Shown here piece by piece: positions 53,564-61,152 of a stretch of DNA of 64,000 nt (positions within the stretch are counted from its first letter, which is position 1; each line of letters opens with the position of its first letter). Origin of the DNA: Ferirhizobium litorale (GTDB taxonomy: Bacteria; Pseudomonadota; Alphaproteobacteria; Rhizobiales; Rhizobiaceae); the NCBI GenBank assembly GCA_030028905.1, contig JALDYZ010000018.1, forward strand, positions 1 through 64,000, read 5' to 3'. The position numbers and the translations under genes were made by a program. The notes beneath the pieces are model-generated. The model was not told where the DNA came from. It worked only from the letters and a program-made list of their open reading frames with translations, and made no database searches.

Positions 53564-54508
53564 GTGAGCAATTCGAAAAACTCGCGCAAGGTCATCATCA
53601 CCTGCGCCGTGACGGGTTCGGTCCACACGCCGACAATGTCGCCCTATTTGCCGATCACACCCGACCAGATCGCTAGCGAAGCCATCGCTGCGGCCGAAGC
53701 GGGCGCGTCGATCCTGCACCTGCATGCCCGTGATCCGAGCGATGGCCGGCCGACCGCCGATCCTGAGGTGTTCATGCAGTTCCTGCCGCGCATCAAGCAG
53801 GCGACCGACGCGGTGGTGAACATCTCCACCGGCGGTTCCTCGCTGATGACGCTCGACGATCGCCTGGCGGCAGCGCTCAGGGCCGAGCCAGAAATGTGCT
53901 CGCTCAACATGGGGTCGATGAACTTCGCGCTATTTCCGGCGCTCGACCGGCCGACCGAGTGGAAACACGAATGGGAACCGAAGCTTCTCGAGGCGACCCG
54001 CAGCTCGATCTTCAAGAACACCTTTGCCGACATGGAGTTCATCCTGTCGCGGCTGGGGCAGGGTTGTGGTACGCGCTTCGAATTCGAATGCTACGACGTC
54101 GGCCATCTCTATTCGCTGGCGCATCTGCGCGACCGGGGGTTGGTCTCGGACCATCTGTTCATCCAGTTCGTGTTCGGGGTGCTGGGCGGCATCGGCGCCG
54201 ATCCGGAAAACCTCACCCACATGAAGCGCATCGCCGACAAGCTCTTCGGCGATGCCTACAGTTTTTCGGTGCTGGCGGCCGGCCGCCACCAGATGCCGAT
54301 GATCACCATGGCGGCGGCGATGGGCGGCAACGTGCGCGTCGGGCTGGAGGACAGTCTCTTCAACGGACGCGGTCAGCTCGCCCGCAGCAATGCCGAACAG
54401 GTTGCGCGGATACGCACCGTGCTCGAGGCGTTGTCGCTGGAAGTTGCCACGCCGGCCGAAGCGCGCGATCTTCTCGGCCTCAAGGGTGGCGACAAGGTGG
54501 CGTTTTGA
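53564..54508 (+). CDS. Beta-keto acid cleavage enzyme (BKACE, DUF849)
   Basis: A 314-residue TIM-barrel enzyme with the zinc motif HLHARD (H52, H54), NISTGGSS, CSLNMGSMNF and FECYDVGHLY. The family condenses a beta-keto acid with acetyl-CoA to give acetoacetate and a new acyl-CoA (the Kce reaction). The GTG at 53564 with AAGGGGG is the start, two bases after the preceding stop. Substrate class is not resolvable by eye. Confidence 0.85.
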   Translation: MSNSKNSRKVIITCAVTGSVHTPTMSPYLPITPDQIASEAIAAAEAGASILHLHARDPSDGRPTADPEVFMQFLPRIKQATDAVVNISTGGSSLMTLDDRLAAALRAEPEMCSLNMGSMNFALFPALDRPTEWKHEWEPKLLEATRSSIFKNTFADMEFILSRLGQGCGTRFEFECYDVGHLYSLAHLRDRGLVSDHLFIQFVFGVLGGIGADPENLTHMKRIADKLFGDAYSFSVLAAGRHQMPMITMAAAMGGNVRVGLEDSLFNGRGQLARSNAEQVARIRTVLEALSLEVATPAEARDLLGLKGGDKVAF

Positions 54509-54547
54509 TTGTCAACAGGGCTCGGGCAGCGTGGAGAGAGGAATCGA

Positions 54548-55063
54548 GTGACGACAAAGGCAGATACACGAACCACCGGACTTCGTATCCGGATCGCCGA
54601 GCCGGGCGACGCCGAGGCGATGCAGGCCGCCATCCTGCGCCTCGGGCGGCACCTCGGCCAGGCGGAAAAGATCGCCAGCACGGCCGACGACTTCCGCCGA
54701 TACGGCTTCGGTCCGGATGCCGCCTTCTCGGGCTTTATCGCCGAGATCGACGGCGCGTTCGCCGGCCTCTGCCTGTATTTCCCGATCTTTTCCACCTGGC
54801 TCGGCCGCCCGGGAGTGTTTGTCCAGGATCTCTATGTCGACGAGACGTTTCGTGGGCAAAGGGTCGGCGAGACCTTGCTGAGGGCCGTGGCCGCATGGTC
54901 GCGACAGCGTGGCGGCGTGTATCTGCGGTTGGCCGTCGATACCGCCAACGTTCCGGCGCAGGCCTTTTACGAACGGGTCGGCATTGGTTGGCTGGAAGAG
55001 GATCGCGACCATGGCGCCTATGGCGCCGCCTTCCTGGCGCTGGCCGGCAATGACGACACGTGA
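54548..55063 (+). CDS. GNAT-family N-acetyltransferase
   Basis: A 171-residue GNAT protein: IRIAEPGDAEAMQAAILRLGRHLG at the start, the core strand VFVQDLYVDETFRGQRVGETLLRAVAAW with the acetyl-CoA loop (R/Q-x-x-G-x-G/A-like) and the late NVPAQAFYERVG. It resembles the spermidine/diamine acetyltransferase branch but is not diagnostic. GTG 54548 with GAGAGG is the start. Next to a deacetylase, it may make or recycle N-acyl amines. Confidence 0.82.
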   Translation: MTTKADTRTTGLRIRIAEPGDAEAMQAAILRLGRHLGQAEKIASTADDFRRYGFGPDAAFSGFIAEIDGAFAGLCLYFPIFSTWLGRPGVFVQDLYVDETFRGQRVGETLLRAVAAWSRQRGGVYLRLAVDTANVPAQAFYERVGIGWLEEDRDHGAYGAAFLALAGNDDT

Positions 55064-55084
55064 GCGAAGAATTCAGGAGCGCAG

Positions 55085-56116
55085 ATGAAAGCCTTTTTTG
55101 CCAGCGAGCAAAAGCGTCACGACCCGAAGGCCTTTCTGTCGAGCGGGGCGCCGCAGCCGAACCCGGAAAAGCCGGAGCGTGTCGAACGCCTGCTGACCGG
55201 CGCGCGCGCCGCCGGTTGTGAGATCGTCCGGCCGCAGCAGCACGGGCTGGGCCCGATCGCCGCCGTCCATACGCCGGAATACCTCGAATTCCTCGAAAAC
55301 ATCCATGCGCGCTGGCAGCGGATTCCGGAGGCGTCGGAAGAAGTCATCCCGAACATCCATCCACTCGCGCGAAGCGGGCGCTATCCGGCTTCCGCCGTCG
55401 GGCAGGCCGGGTATCACATGGCCGACACCGCCTGCCCGATCTCGGTGGAAACCTTCGAGAGCGTCTGCTGGAGCGCCTGGAGCGCCGTCGATGCGGCGGA
55501 CGCCGTGCTTGCCGGCGACAGCGCTTCCTATGCGCTTTGCCGCCCGCCCGGCCACCACGCCTTTGCCGATGTGGCCGGCGGTTTCTGCTTCGTCAACAAT
55601 TCGGCGGTCGCCGCCGAACGCCTGCTTCGGAGCTCCAGGCGCATCGCGATCCTCGATGTCGACCTGCACCACGGCAACGGTACACAGGGAATCTTCTACG
55701 CCCGGCCGGACGTGCTGACGGTGTCGATCCATGCGGATCCGGTGCGGTTCTACCCGTTCTTCTGGGGCCATGCCGACGAGCGCGGCGAGGGCGTCGGCCT
55801 CGGCTACAATCTCAACCTGCCGCTGCCGCGCAAGGCGGGCGACGATGAATTTCTGTCAGCGCTCCATGCGGCCTTCCGACGCATTCGCGCCTTTGCACCA
55901 GATGGCCTCGTCGTGGCGCTCGGGCTCGATGCCTTCGAGGGCGATCCCTTCGGCGGCCTTTCGGTGACGACGCCCGGCTTTTCGCGCATGGCGGAGTCGA
56001 TTGCGAAACTCGGCCTGCCGACGGTGATCGTGCAGGAGGGCGGCTATCTTTGCGACGCGCTTTCCGACAATCTGACCGCCTTCCTCACCGGCTTCGGGTC
56101 GGGGATCTTGCGCTGA
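55085..56116 (+). CDS. Histone-deacetylase-family deacetylase, acetylpolyamine amidohydrolase-like
   Basis: A 343-residue class II HDAC-fold enzyme. Visible active-site residues match Mycoplana acetylpolyamine amidohydrolase with a 1-2 residue offset: H157/H158 (PGHH), zinc ligands D193 and H195 (DVDLHHGNG) and D282 (LGLDAFEGDP), and Y321 (EGGY). The length and the N-terminal insert (FLSSGAPQPNPEKPERVE) also fit APAH. It should remove the acetyl group from N-acetyl-putrescine, -cadaverine or related amines. It follows the GNAT gene by 21 bases. Confidence 0.87.
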   Translation: MKAFFASEQKRHDPKAFLSSGAPQPNPEKPERVERLLTGARAAGCEIVRPQQHGLGPIAAVHTPEYLEFLENIHARWQRIPEASEEVIPNIHPLARSGRYPASAVGQAGYHMADTACPISVETFESVCWSAWSAVDAADAVLAGDSASYALCRPPGHHAFADVAGGFCFVNNSAVAAERLLRSSRRIAILDVDLHHGNGTQGIFYARPDVLTVSIHADPVRFYPFFWGHADERGEGVGLGYNLNLPLPRKAGDDEFLSALHAAFRRIRAFAPDGLVVALGLDAFEGDPFGGLSVTTPGFSRMAESIAKLGLPTVIVQEGGYLCDALSDNLTAFLTGFGSGILR

Positions 56117-56139
56117 CGAGACGCCGTCAGCGGGGGCAT

Positions 56140-56162
56140 ATTGAACAGTTGTATAATTCAAT
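56140..56162. promoter_or_regulatory. ATTGAA-N11-TTCAAT inverted repeat
   Basis: An interrupted inverted repeat of the T-N11-A type used by LysR regulators, 147 bases before the amino-acid-binding-protein gene. It could be a second site of the LysR protein at 50818-51777. AT-rich DNA makes a chance occurrence possible. Confidence 0.35.
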
Positions 56163-56308
56163 TGCCTCGATGACCCGAAGCTGTATCATCTTCCGTCAAC
56201 GACGCCCGGCCAGGAGGGAGTTCCGTTTGGAGATCGGGGGTCGTTCTGGAAGTGCCCTAGCTGTGCAATGTTTTTTCGAACGCTAAGCCCAATCAATGGA
56301 GGGAACCG

Positions 56309-57088
56309 ATGAAACGCCTGCTCACCCTTGCCTTTGCCGCCTCTATGGCATTTGCCACCGCGTCTGTCGCCACTGCCGAGCCGCTGAAGATCGGCATGGC
56401 GCCCGAACCCTATCCGCCTTTTGAATGGAAGGAAGCCGACGGAACCTGGAAGGGTTTCGAGATCGATTTCGGCAAGGCGCTCTGCGCCAAGATGGGTGAG
56501 GAATGCGTCATCGTCGAGATCGCCTGGGACGGCATTATCCCGGCGCTGCAAGCCAAGAAGATCGACATGATACTCAACTCGATGACGATCACCGAGGAAC
56601 GCCAGAAGATCATCGATTTCTCGGTACCCTACTATTCGACCGGCGCGTCCTTCATCGGACCGAAGGGAACCACGCTCGAGCCGACCGCGGAGAGCCTGCA
56701 GGGCAAGGTCATCGGCGTGCAGGCGGCGACGACCCATGCCGCCTATGTGGAGGAAAAGTTCAAGGATGTTGCCGAGATCCGCACTTACCCGACCCAGGAC
56801 GAGGCCAATGCCGACCTGATCGCGGGGCGTCTCGACACGGTCGTGGCCGACAAGGTGGCGCTTGACGAGTTCCTGAAGTCAGCTGACGCATCCGGTCTTG
56901 CCATGCTGGCCGACGTGCCGGCCGAGGACGGTGGCGACAAGCATGTCGGCATCGCCATCCGCAAGGAAGACGCGGCCTTGAAAGCGAAGGTCGATGCCGC
57001 GATCACGGAGATCGTGAAGAGCGGCGAGTACGACCAACTCGCCAAGCCCTACTTCAACTTCGATATCTACGGCCTGCCGAGACAGTAA
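56309..57088 (+). CDS. Amino-acid-type ABC transporter substrate-binding protein
   Basis: A 259-residue periplasmic protein with signal peptide (MKRLLTLAFAASMAFATASVATA) and the polar amino-acid-binding fold: IGMAPEPYPPFEWKEADGTWKGFEIDF, DMILNSMTITEERQKIIDFSVPYY and a short C-terminal helix. The ArtJ/HisJ/OccT class is indicated, i.e. cationic amino acids or opine-like ligands. No permease or ATPase gene is adjacent, so it must use a distant transporter. It follows a 190-base gap after the deacetylase. Confidence 0.85.
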   Translation: MKRLLTLAFAASMAFATASVATAEPLKIGMAPEPYPPFEWKEADGTWKGFEIDFGKALCAKMGEECVIVEIAWDGIIPALQAKKIDMILNSMTITEERQKIIDFSVPYYSTGASFIGPKGTTLEPTAESLQGKVIGVQAATTHAAYVEEKFKDVAEIRTYPTQDEANADLIAGRLDTVVADKVALDEFLKSADASGLAMLADVPAEDGGDKHVGIAIRKEDAALKAKVDAAITEIVKSGEYDQLAKPYFNFDIYGLPRQ

Positions 57089-57094
57089 CTACAA

Positions 57095-57123
57095 GGACTT
57101 CGCGGCCGGACGCCGCGAAGTCC
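57095..57123 (+). terminator. Long perfect hairpin after the binding-protein gene
   Basis: GGACTTCGCGGC and GCCGCGAAGTCC form a 12-bp perfect stem with a 5-base loop, 6 bases after the stop. There is no T-tract. It probably stabilises the binding-protein mRNA or partially blocks read-through into the aminotransferase gene. Confidence 0.7.
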
Positions 57124-57172
57124 ACTCTTCCTGCCCCGAACACACGAACACGGCCCAACCAAGAGACATTCC

Positions 57173-58534
57173 ATGAACAAGCCACGCATCGCGAGTACCG
57201 GTAGCAGCTACGGCGTCGACCACCTGCCCAGGATTTCCCATGGGCGCGGCAGCTACCTCTTCGATGTCGACGGCAATCGGTATCTCGACGGATCGGGAGG
57301 CCCGGCGGTCTATTGCCTCGGCCATGCCCATCCCGAGGTCAACGACGCGATCAGGGAGCAGAACGACCGGATCGCCCACGCCTATCGCTATCTGTTTTCC
57401 AGCGATGCCTGCGATGAACTGACCGAGGTCATCACCGAGCGGACGGGCGGCCATTTTTCCAATGCCATTTATGTCAGCAGCGGTTCGGAAGCGGTCGAAT
57501 CCTGTCTGAAGATCGCGCTTCAATATCACGCCGCGCGTGGCGAGATGAGCCGCCGCCGTTTCATCTCGAGACGGCGCTCATGGCATGGCAACACGCTCGG
57601 CGCCCTGTCGGTGTCGGACTTCAAGACCCGCCGCGATTCCTTCGAAGGCAGCCTGCTCGACGTATCCTTCGTCTCGTCTGCCAACGCCTATCGCCTGCCG
57701 GAAGGCATTTCTCCCGAGGGGCTGGTCGCCTACCTCGCCGACGAGCTGGAAGCCGAAATCCTGCGTGTCGGGCCGGAAAAGGTCGCCGCCTTCATCTTCG
57801 AGCCGGTGGTCGGCGCGGCCGGCGGCGTTGTTCCCGCGCCCTCAGGCTATGCCGAAGCGATCGCGGCGGTGTGCCGCAAGCATGGCGTACTCGTCATCGC
57901 CGACGAGGTCATGTGCGGCTCCGGCAGGGTCGGCACCTGGCGGGCGCTTGAGCATGACGGGGTGGTGCCGGATATCATGAGCGTCGCCAAGGGCCTCGCT
58001 GCCGGCTACCTGCCGCTCGGGGCGGCCCTCTATTCGGACAGGGTGGGCGAAACGCTGGTCGGGGCCCATGGCGGGGCCCAGACCGGTCACACCTTCACCG
58101 GCCATACGGCAGCCTGCGCCGCCGCCGTCGCTGTTCAGAAGATCATCGCCCGGGAACATCTTCTTCCGCACGTCCTGGAGCGCGGAGCCCGCTTCCAACG
58201 GGAGTTGCGCGCTGCCTTCGCGGACGTGCCGGAGGTCGGCGATATCCGGGGGCGTGGCTATTTCATCGGCATCGAAATTGTCGCCAATCCGGCGAGCAAG
58301 GCGCCGTTCGCGACAAACCTCAAGGTCCATGCCGATATCGGCCGTCGCGCCTTCGAGGCGGGCCTGATCTGCTATCCCTGCACCGGCAATGTCGGCGGCA
58401 CCGCTGGCGATACTGTGATCCTGGCGCCACCCTACAACGCCAGCGAAGAAGAATTGGCGGAAATCCTCTCGACGCTCGTGCGGTCGGTCAAGGATGCCGT
58501 CAGCTTTGCGCGCCGCCAGGAGGCGCTCGCCTGA
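57173..58534 (+). CDS. Class III aminotransferase (omega-amino-acid/polyamine type)
   Basis: A 453-residue PLP enzyme of the acetylornithine/omega-aminotransferase group: YVSSGSEAVESCLKIALQYH, WHGNTLGALSVSD, FEPVVGAAGGVVP, the cofactor Asp in IADEVMCGSGRVG and the PLP Lys in SVAKGLAAGYLPLG. It probably moves an amino group from a diamine, omega-amino acid or similar amine to pyruvate or 2-oxoglutarate. It lies in the acylpolyamine-like cluster. Confidence 0.88.
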   Translation: MNKPRIASTGSSYGVDHLPRISHGRGSYLFDVDGNRYLDGSGGPAVYCLGHAHPEVNDAIREQNDRIAHAYRYLFSSDACDELTEVITERTGGHFSNAIYVSSGSEAVESCLKIALQYHAARGEMSRRRFISRRRSWHGNTLGALSVSDFKTRRDSFEGSLLDVSFVSSANAYRLPEGISPEGLVAYLADELEAEILRVGPEKVAAFIFEPVVGAAGGVVPAPSGYAEAIAAVCRKHGVLVIADEVMCGSGRVGTWRALEHDGVVPDIMSVAKGLAAGYLPLGAALYSDRVGETLVGAHGGAQTGHTFTGHTAACAAAVAVQKIIAREHLLPHVLERGARFQRELRAAFADVPEVGDIRGRGYFIGIEIVANPASKAPFATNLKVHADIGRRAFEAGLICYPCTGNVGGTAGDTVILAPPYNASEEELAEILSTLVRSVKDAVSFARRQEALA

Positions 58535-58560
58535 ATACATAGAGTTCCGGGGCAAACAGA

Positions 58561-58583
58561 AAAGGCCGGGCGCAGGCCCGACC
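58561..58583 (-). terminator. Terminator-like hairpin related to the csp terminator
   Basis: On the minus strand AAAGGTCGGGC, loop CTGC and GCCCGGCCTTT form an 11-bp stem with one T-G pair, followed by TCTGTTT. It matches the csp terminator (34578-34603) in the GGTCGGG/CCCGGCC core and has the same relation to the 23-nt element. It could terminate the potF-like gene. Confidence 0.7.
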
Positions 58584-58604
58584 TTTCCGGATACTCGTCG
58601 GCAG

Positions 58605-58627
58605 GTGCCAGTACATCCGTGGTCACC
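58605..58627 (-). repeat. 23-nt conserved element, copy 2
   Basis: Identical to 34626-34648 over 23 bases and on the same strand, 22 bases before the hairpin at 58561-58583. Here it is not next to a csp gene; it lies 114 bases after the potF-like stop and 71 bases from the convergent aminotransferase stop. Confidence 0.75.
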
Positions 58628-58740
58628 GCCATAAGTGCTTGCATTATGAGGGCGGGGCGGGGCGCCATCAATTCATCCGAATGGCCGATGGACACCACCG
58701 CTTGGTATAGGAAGGCGCGCCTGCCGCCGCGCCAAGCGGT

Positions 58741-59841
58741 CTACTGACCGGTGACGACCCTGGTCCAGATACGGGTGACGATGCGCTGCGTCTTCGGGTC
58801 ATAGGGACCATGCGTGAAGAGCTTCGCCATCGTTTCCTCGGGCAGGTAGATGGCCGGGTCCTCGAGTATCTCCTTGTCGACAAACTGTTGGGATGCCTTG
58901 TTGGCATTGGCGTAGAAGACGTAGTCCGTGGCCTTGGCGATCACCTCGGGCTTCATCATGTAGTCGAGAAAAGCATGGGCCTCCTCCACATGCGGTGCGT
59001 CCGCCGGGATTGCCATCATGTCGAACCACATCATCGTGCCGTCCGCGGGTACCGAGTAGCCGATCTCCACGCCGGCACCGGCCTCGGTAGCGCGGCTGCG
59101 TGCCTGCAGAACGTCGCCGGACCAGCCGAGCGCCAGGCAGATATCGCCATTCGCCAGGGCGTTGATGTACTCGGACGAGTGAAACTTGCGGACAAAGGGG
59201 CGGACGGCCTGCAAAACCTCGCCGGCCCTTTCCAGGTCGGCCGGATCATGCGAATTGGGATCGAGTTTGAGGTAGTGAAGCGCGAGCGGCATCATTTCGC
59301 TGGCGGAATCGAGGAAGTAGATGCCGCAGTCCTTGAACTTGGCTGCCATCTGTGGATCGAAGACCGCATCCCAGCCGGGAGGCTCGTCGCTGCCCAGGAT
59401 CTCTTTGACTTTCTTGACGTTGTACCCGATGCCGTTGGTGCCCCACATGTAGGTGATGGCGTATTCGTTGCCCGGATCGGCGAAGGCGACGCGCTCGGAA
59501 ATCTCGTCCCACATGTTGGCGAGGTTCGGCAGCTTTGACTTGTCGAGTTTCTGGAAGACGCCCGCCTGGATCTGCCGCTGCAGGAAGTCCGCGGTGGGAA
59601 CGACGATATCGTATCCGGTTCCGCCGGCGAGCAGCTTGGCTTCCGCGGTTTCGTTGGAATCGAACGTGTCGTACACCACCTTGATCCCGGTCTCCTTGGT
59701 GAAATCGGCCAGGATCGTCTCGTCGATATAGTCGGACCAGTTGTAGATGTTCACGGTCCGCTCCTGCGCGCCGGCCGGCAGGGCGATGGAACCAATCAGG
59801 ATTGCTGCGGCGACGGTTGCCAAGCGGTTCAATCTTCTCAT
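58741..59841 (-). CDS. potF: Polyamine-type ABC transporter substrate-binding protein
   Basis: A 366-residue periplasmic protein: signal peptide (LATVAAAILIGSIALPAGA) followed by TVNIYNWSDYIDETILADFTKETGIKVVYDTFDSNE, the PotD/PotF opening that packs around a diamine. The start at 59841 has GGGAGG upstream. No pot ATPase or permease is present here. Being convergent with the aminotransferase and near a deacetylase supports a polyamine ligand; related SBPs can bind other amines. Confidence 0.85.
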   Translation of the reverse strand: MRRLNRLATVAAAILIGSIALPAGAQERTVNIYNWSDYIDETILADFTKETGIKVVYDTFDSNETAEAKLLAGGTGYDIVVPTADFLQRQIQAGVFQKLDKSKLPNLANMWDEISERVAFADPGNEYAITYMWGTNGIGYNVKKVKEILGSDEPPGWDAVFDPQMAAKFKDCGIYFLDSASEMMPLALHYLKLDPNSHDPADLERAGEVLQAVRPFVRKFHSSEYINALANGDICLALGWSGDVLQARSRATEAGAGVEIGYSVPADGTMMWFDMMAIPADAPHVEEAHAFLDYMMKPEVIAKATDYVFYANANKASQQFVDKEILEDPAIYLPEETMAKLFTHGPYDPKTQRIVTRIWTRVVTGQ

Positions 59842-59929
59842 GCGGCTGCCTCCCGAGGTGCACGACGGATCTGCAAGCTCTTCTACCACATTTGAAATCT
59901 CTGCCGTAGCCCTCCTCTCGGAGTGACGG

Positions 59930-61150
59930 CTAGTCCGGCCAGGTTTCCAGCGCGGCGACGAACTGGCTCAGCCACGTGTTCGTCTGGTGGCCGTCGACGG
60001 CGCGGTGGTCGATCGTCAGCGACACATAGGCCATGGGCCGGATCTGGATCGTATCGACACCGTCGACTTCGCGCACCACGACGCGCTTTTCCAGCTTGCC
60101 GACGCCGAGGATGGCGCATTGCGGCTGGTTGATGATGATTGGGGCCGCCACGAGCGATCCCGAAACGCCATGGTTGGAAATCGTGAATGTTCCACCGCGC
60201 ATGTCCTCCGGTTTCAGCGTGCCGTTGCGGGCATGCGCGGTGGCCGCCTGCAGCCGGGCGGCAATGCCGGCCAGCGACAGGTCCTGGGCGCGGTGGATGA
60301 CCGGCACCACCAGCCCCTTGTCGCCAAGGGCGGTGCCGACGCCGATGTTGATGTCGCCAAAAATCTCGAGATGGTCGTCGTGCCAGCGGCTGTTGATCTC
60401 GGGAACTTTCTGCATCGCCGCGACCGAGGCCGCCACCAGATAGGCCGTATAGGACAGGTTGATGCCGTCGGCTGCGAGCTTGGCCTTGTTTTTCTCGCGA
60501 TGACGGATGATCGCACTGAAATCCGCCTCGAACACCGCCGTCACGTGAGGGGCTTGCGTCAGCGACTCCAGCATATGGCTGGCGATCTTCAACCGCATCG
60601 GCGTGTGCGGCACCTTGCGGCTGCCGCGCTCTGCGGCCGGCGGTGCCGAGGGGCGGGCCTCCGCCGTCGGCGGAGCGGCGCGAGGCGTTGCAGCCTTTGC
60701 GGTGCTTGATCGCGAAGCAAAGGCCGCCTCGATGTCGATGCGTGTCACGCGGCCGTTCTTTCCGGTGCCCGTGACATCAGCCGGATCGATGCCGTATTGC
60801 AGGGCGGCGTGGCGCACCGCCGGCGAGTAGCGCATGATGCCGGGTACATCCTTTGCCGCAGCGGCAACGACGGGCGGGTCGGCCACCGGTTGCACCGCCC
60901 CGCGTTCGCCTTCGGCGCGGATCCGTGCGAGTACGACGCCCGGCCCGGCGTCCTCGCCGCTTTGCAGGAGGATTTCCTCGAGTATTCCGGCGGCCGGTGC
61001 AGGAACCTCCTGGGTCACCTTGTCGGTCTCGAGCTCGACCAGCGGGTCGTCGACGGCAACCGTATCGCCCGGCCGCTTCAGCCACGCGCGCACCACCGCC
61101 TTGGTTCCCTCCTGCTCGATCGGCGCCAGGACATCCATGATTGCCGTCAT
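59930..61150 (-). CDS. 2-Oxoacid dehydrogenase E2 (dihydrolipoamide acyltransferase)
   Basis: A 406-residue E2. One lipoyl domain (residues 1-75, lipoyl Lys in ETDKVTQEVPA), a Pro/Ala linker, a peripheral-subunit-binding domain (YSPAVRHAALQYGIDPADVTGTGKNGRVTRIDIEAA), another linker and the catalytic domain with HRAVDGHQT near the C-terminus. It transfers the acyl group made by E1 to CoA. The ATG at 61150 is two bases after the E1 stop. No E3 gene is adjacent. Confidence 0.9.
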   Translation of the reverse strand: MTAIMDVLAPIEQEGTKAVVRAWLKRPGDTVAVDDPLVELETDKVTQEVPAPAAGILEEILLQSGEDAGPGVVLARIRAEGERGAVQPVADPPVVAAAAKDVPGIMRYSPAVRHAALQYGIDPADVTGTGKNGRVTRIDIEAAFASRSSTAKAATPRAAPPTAEARPSAPPAAERGSRKVPHTPMRLKIASHMLESLTQAPHVTAVFEADFSAIIRHREKNKAKLAADGINLSYTAYLVAASVAAMQKVPEINSRWHDDHLEIFGDINIGVGTALGDKGLVVPVIHRAQDLSLAGIAARLQAATAHARNGTLKPEDMRGGTFTISNHGVSGSLVAAPIIINQPQCAILGVGKLEKRVVVREVDGVDTIQIRPMAYVSLTIDHRAVDGHQTNTWLSQFVAALETWPD

Positions 61151-61152
61151 CT

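Noticed and set aside
58432..58698. Short ORF containing MAVTTDVLAP over repeat copy 2
   Set aside because: The 23-mer reads as VTTDVLA in both copies, but the flanking peptides differ and the frame runs through a terminator-like hairpin, so an RNA element is the simpler reading.
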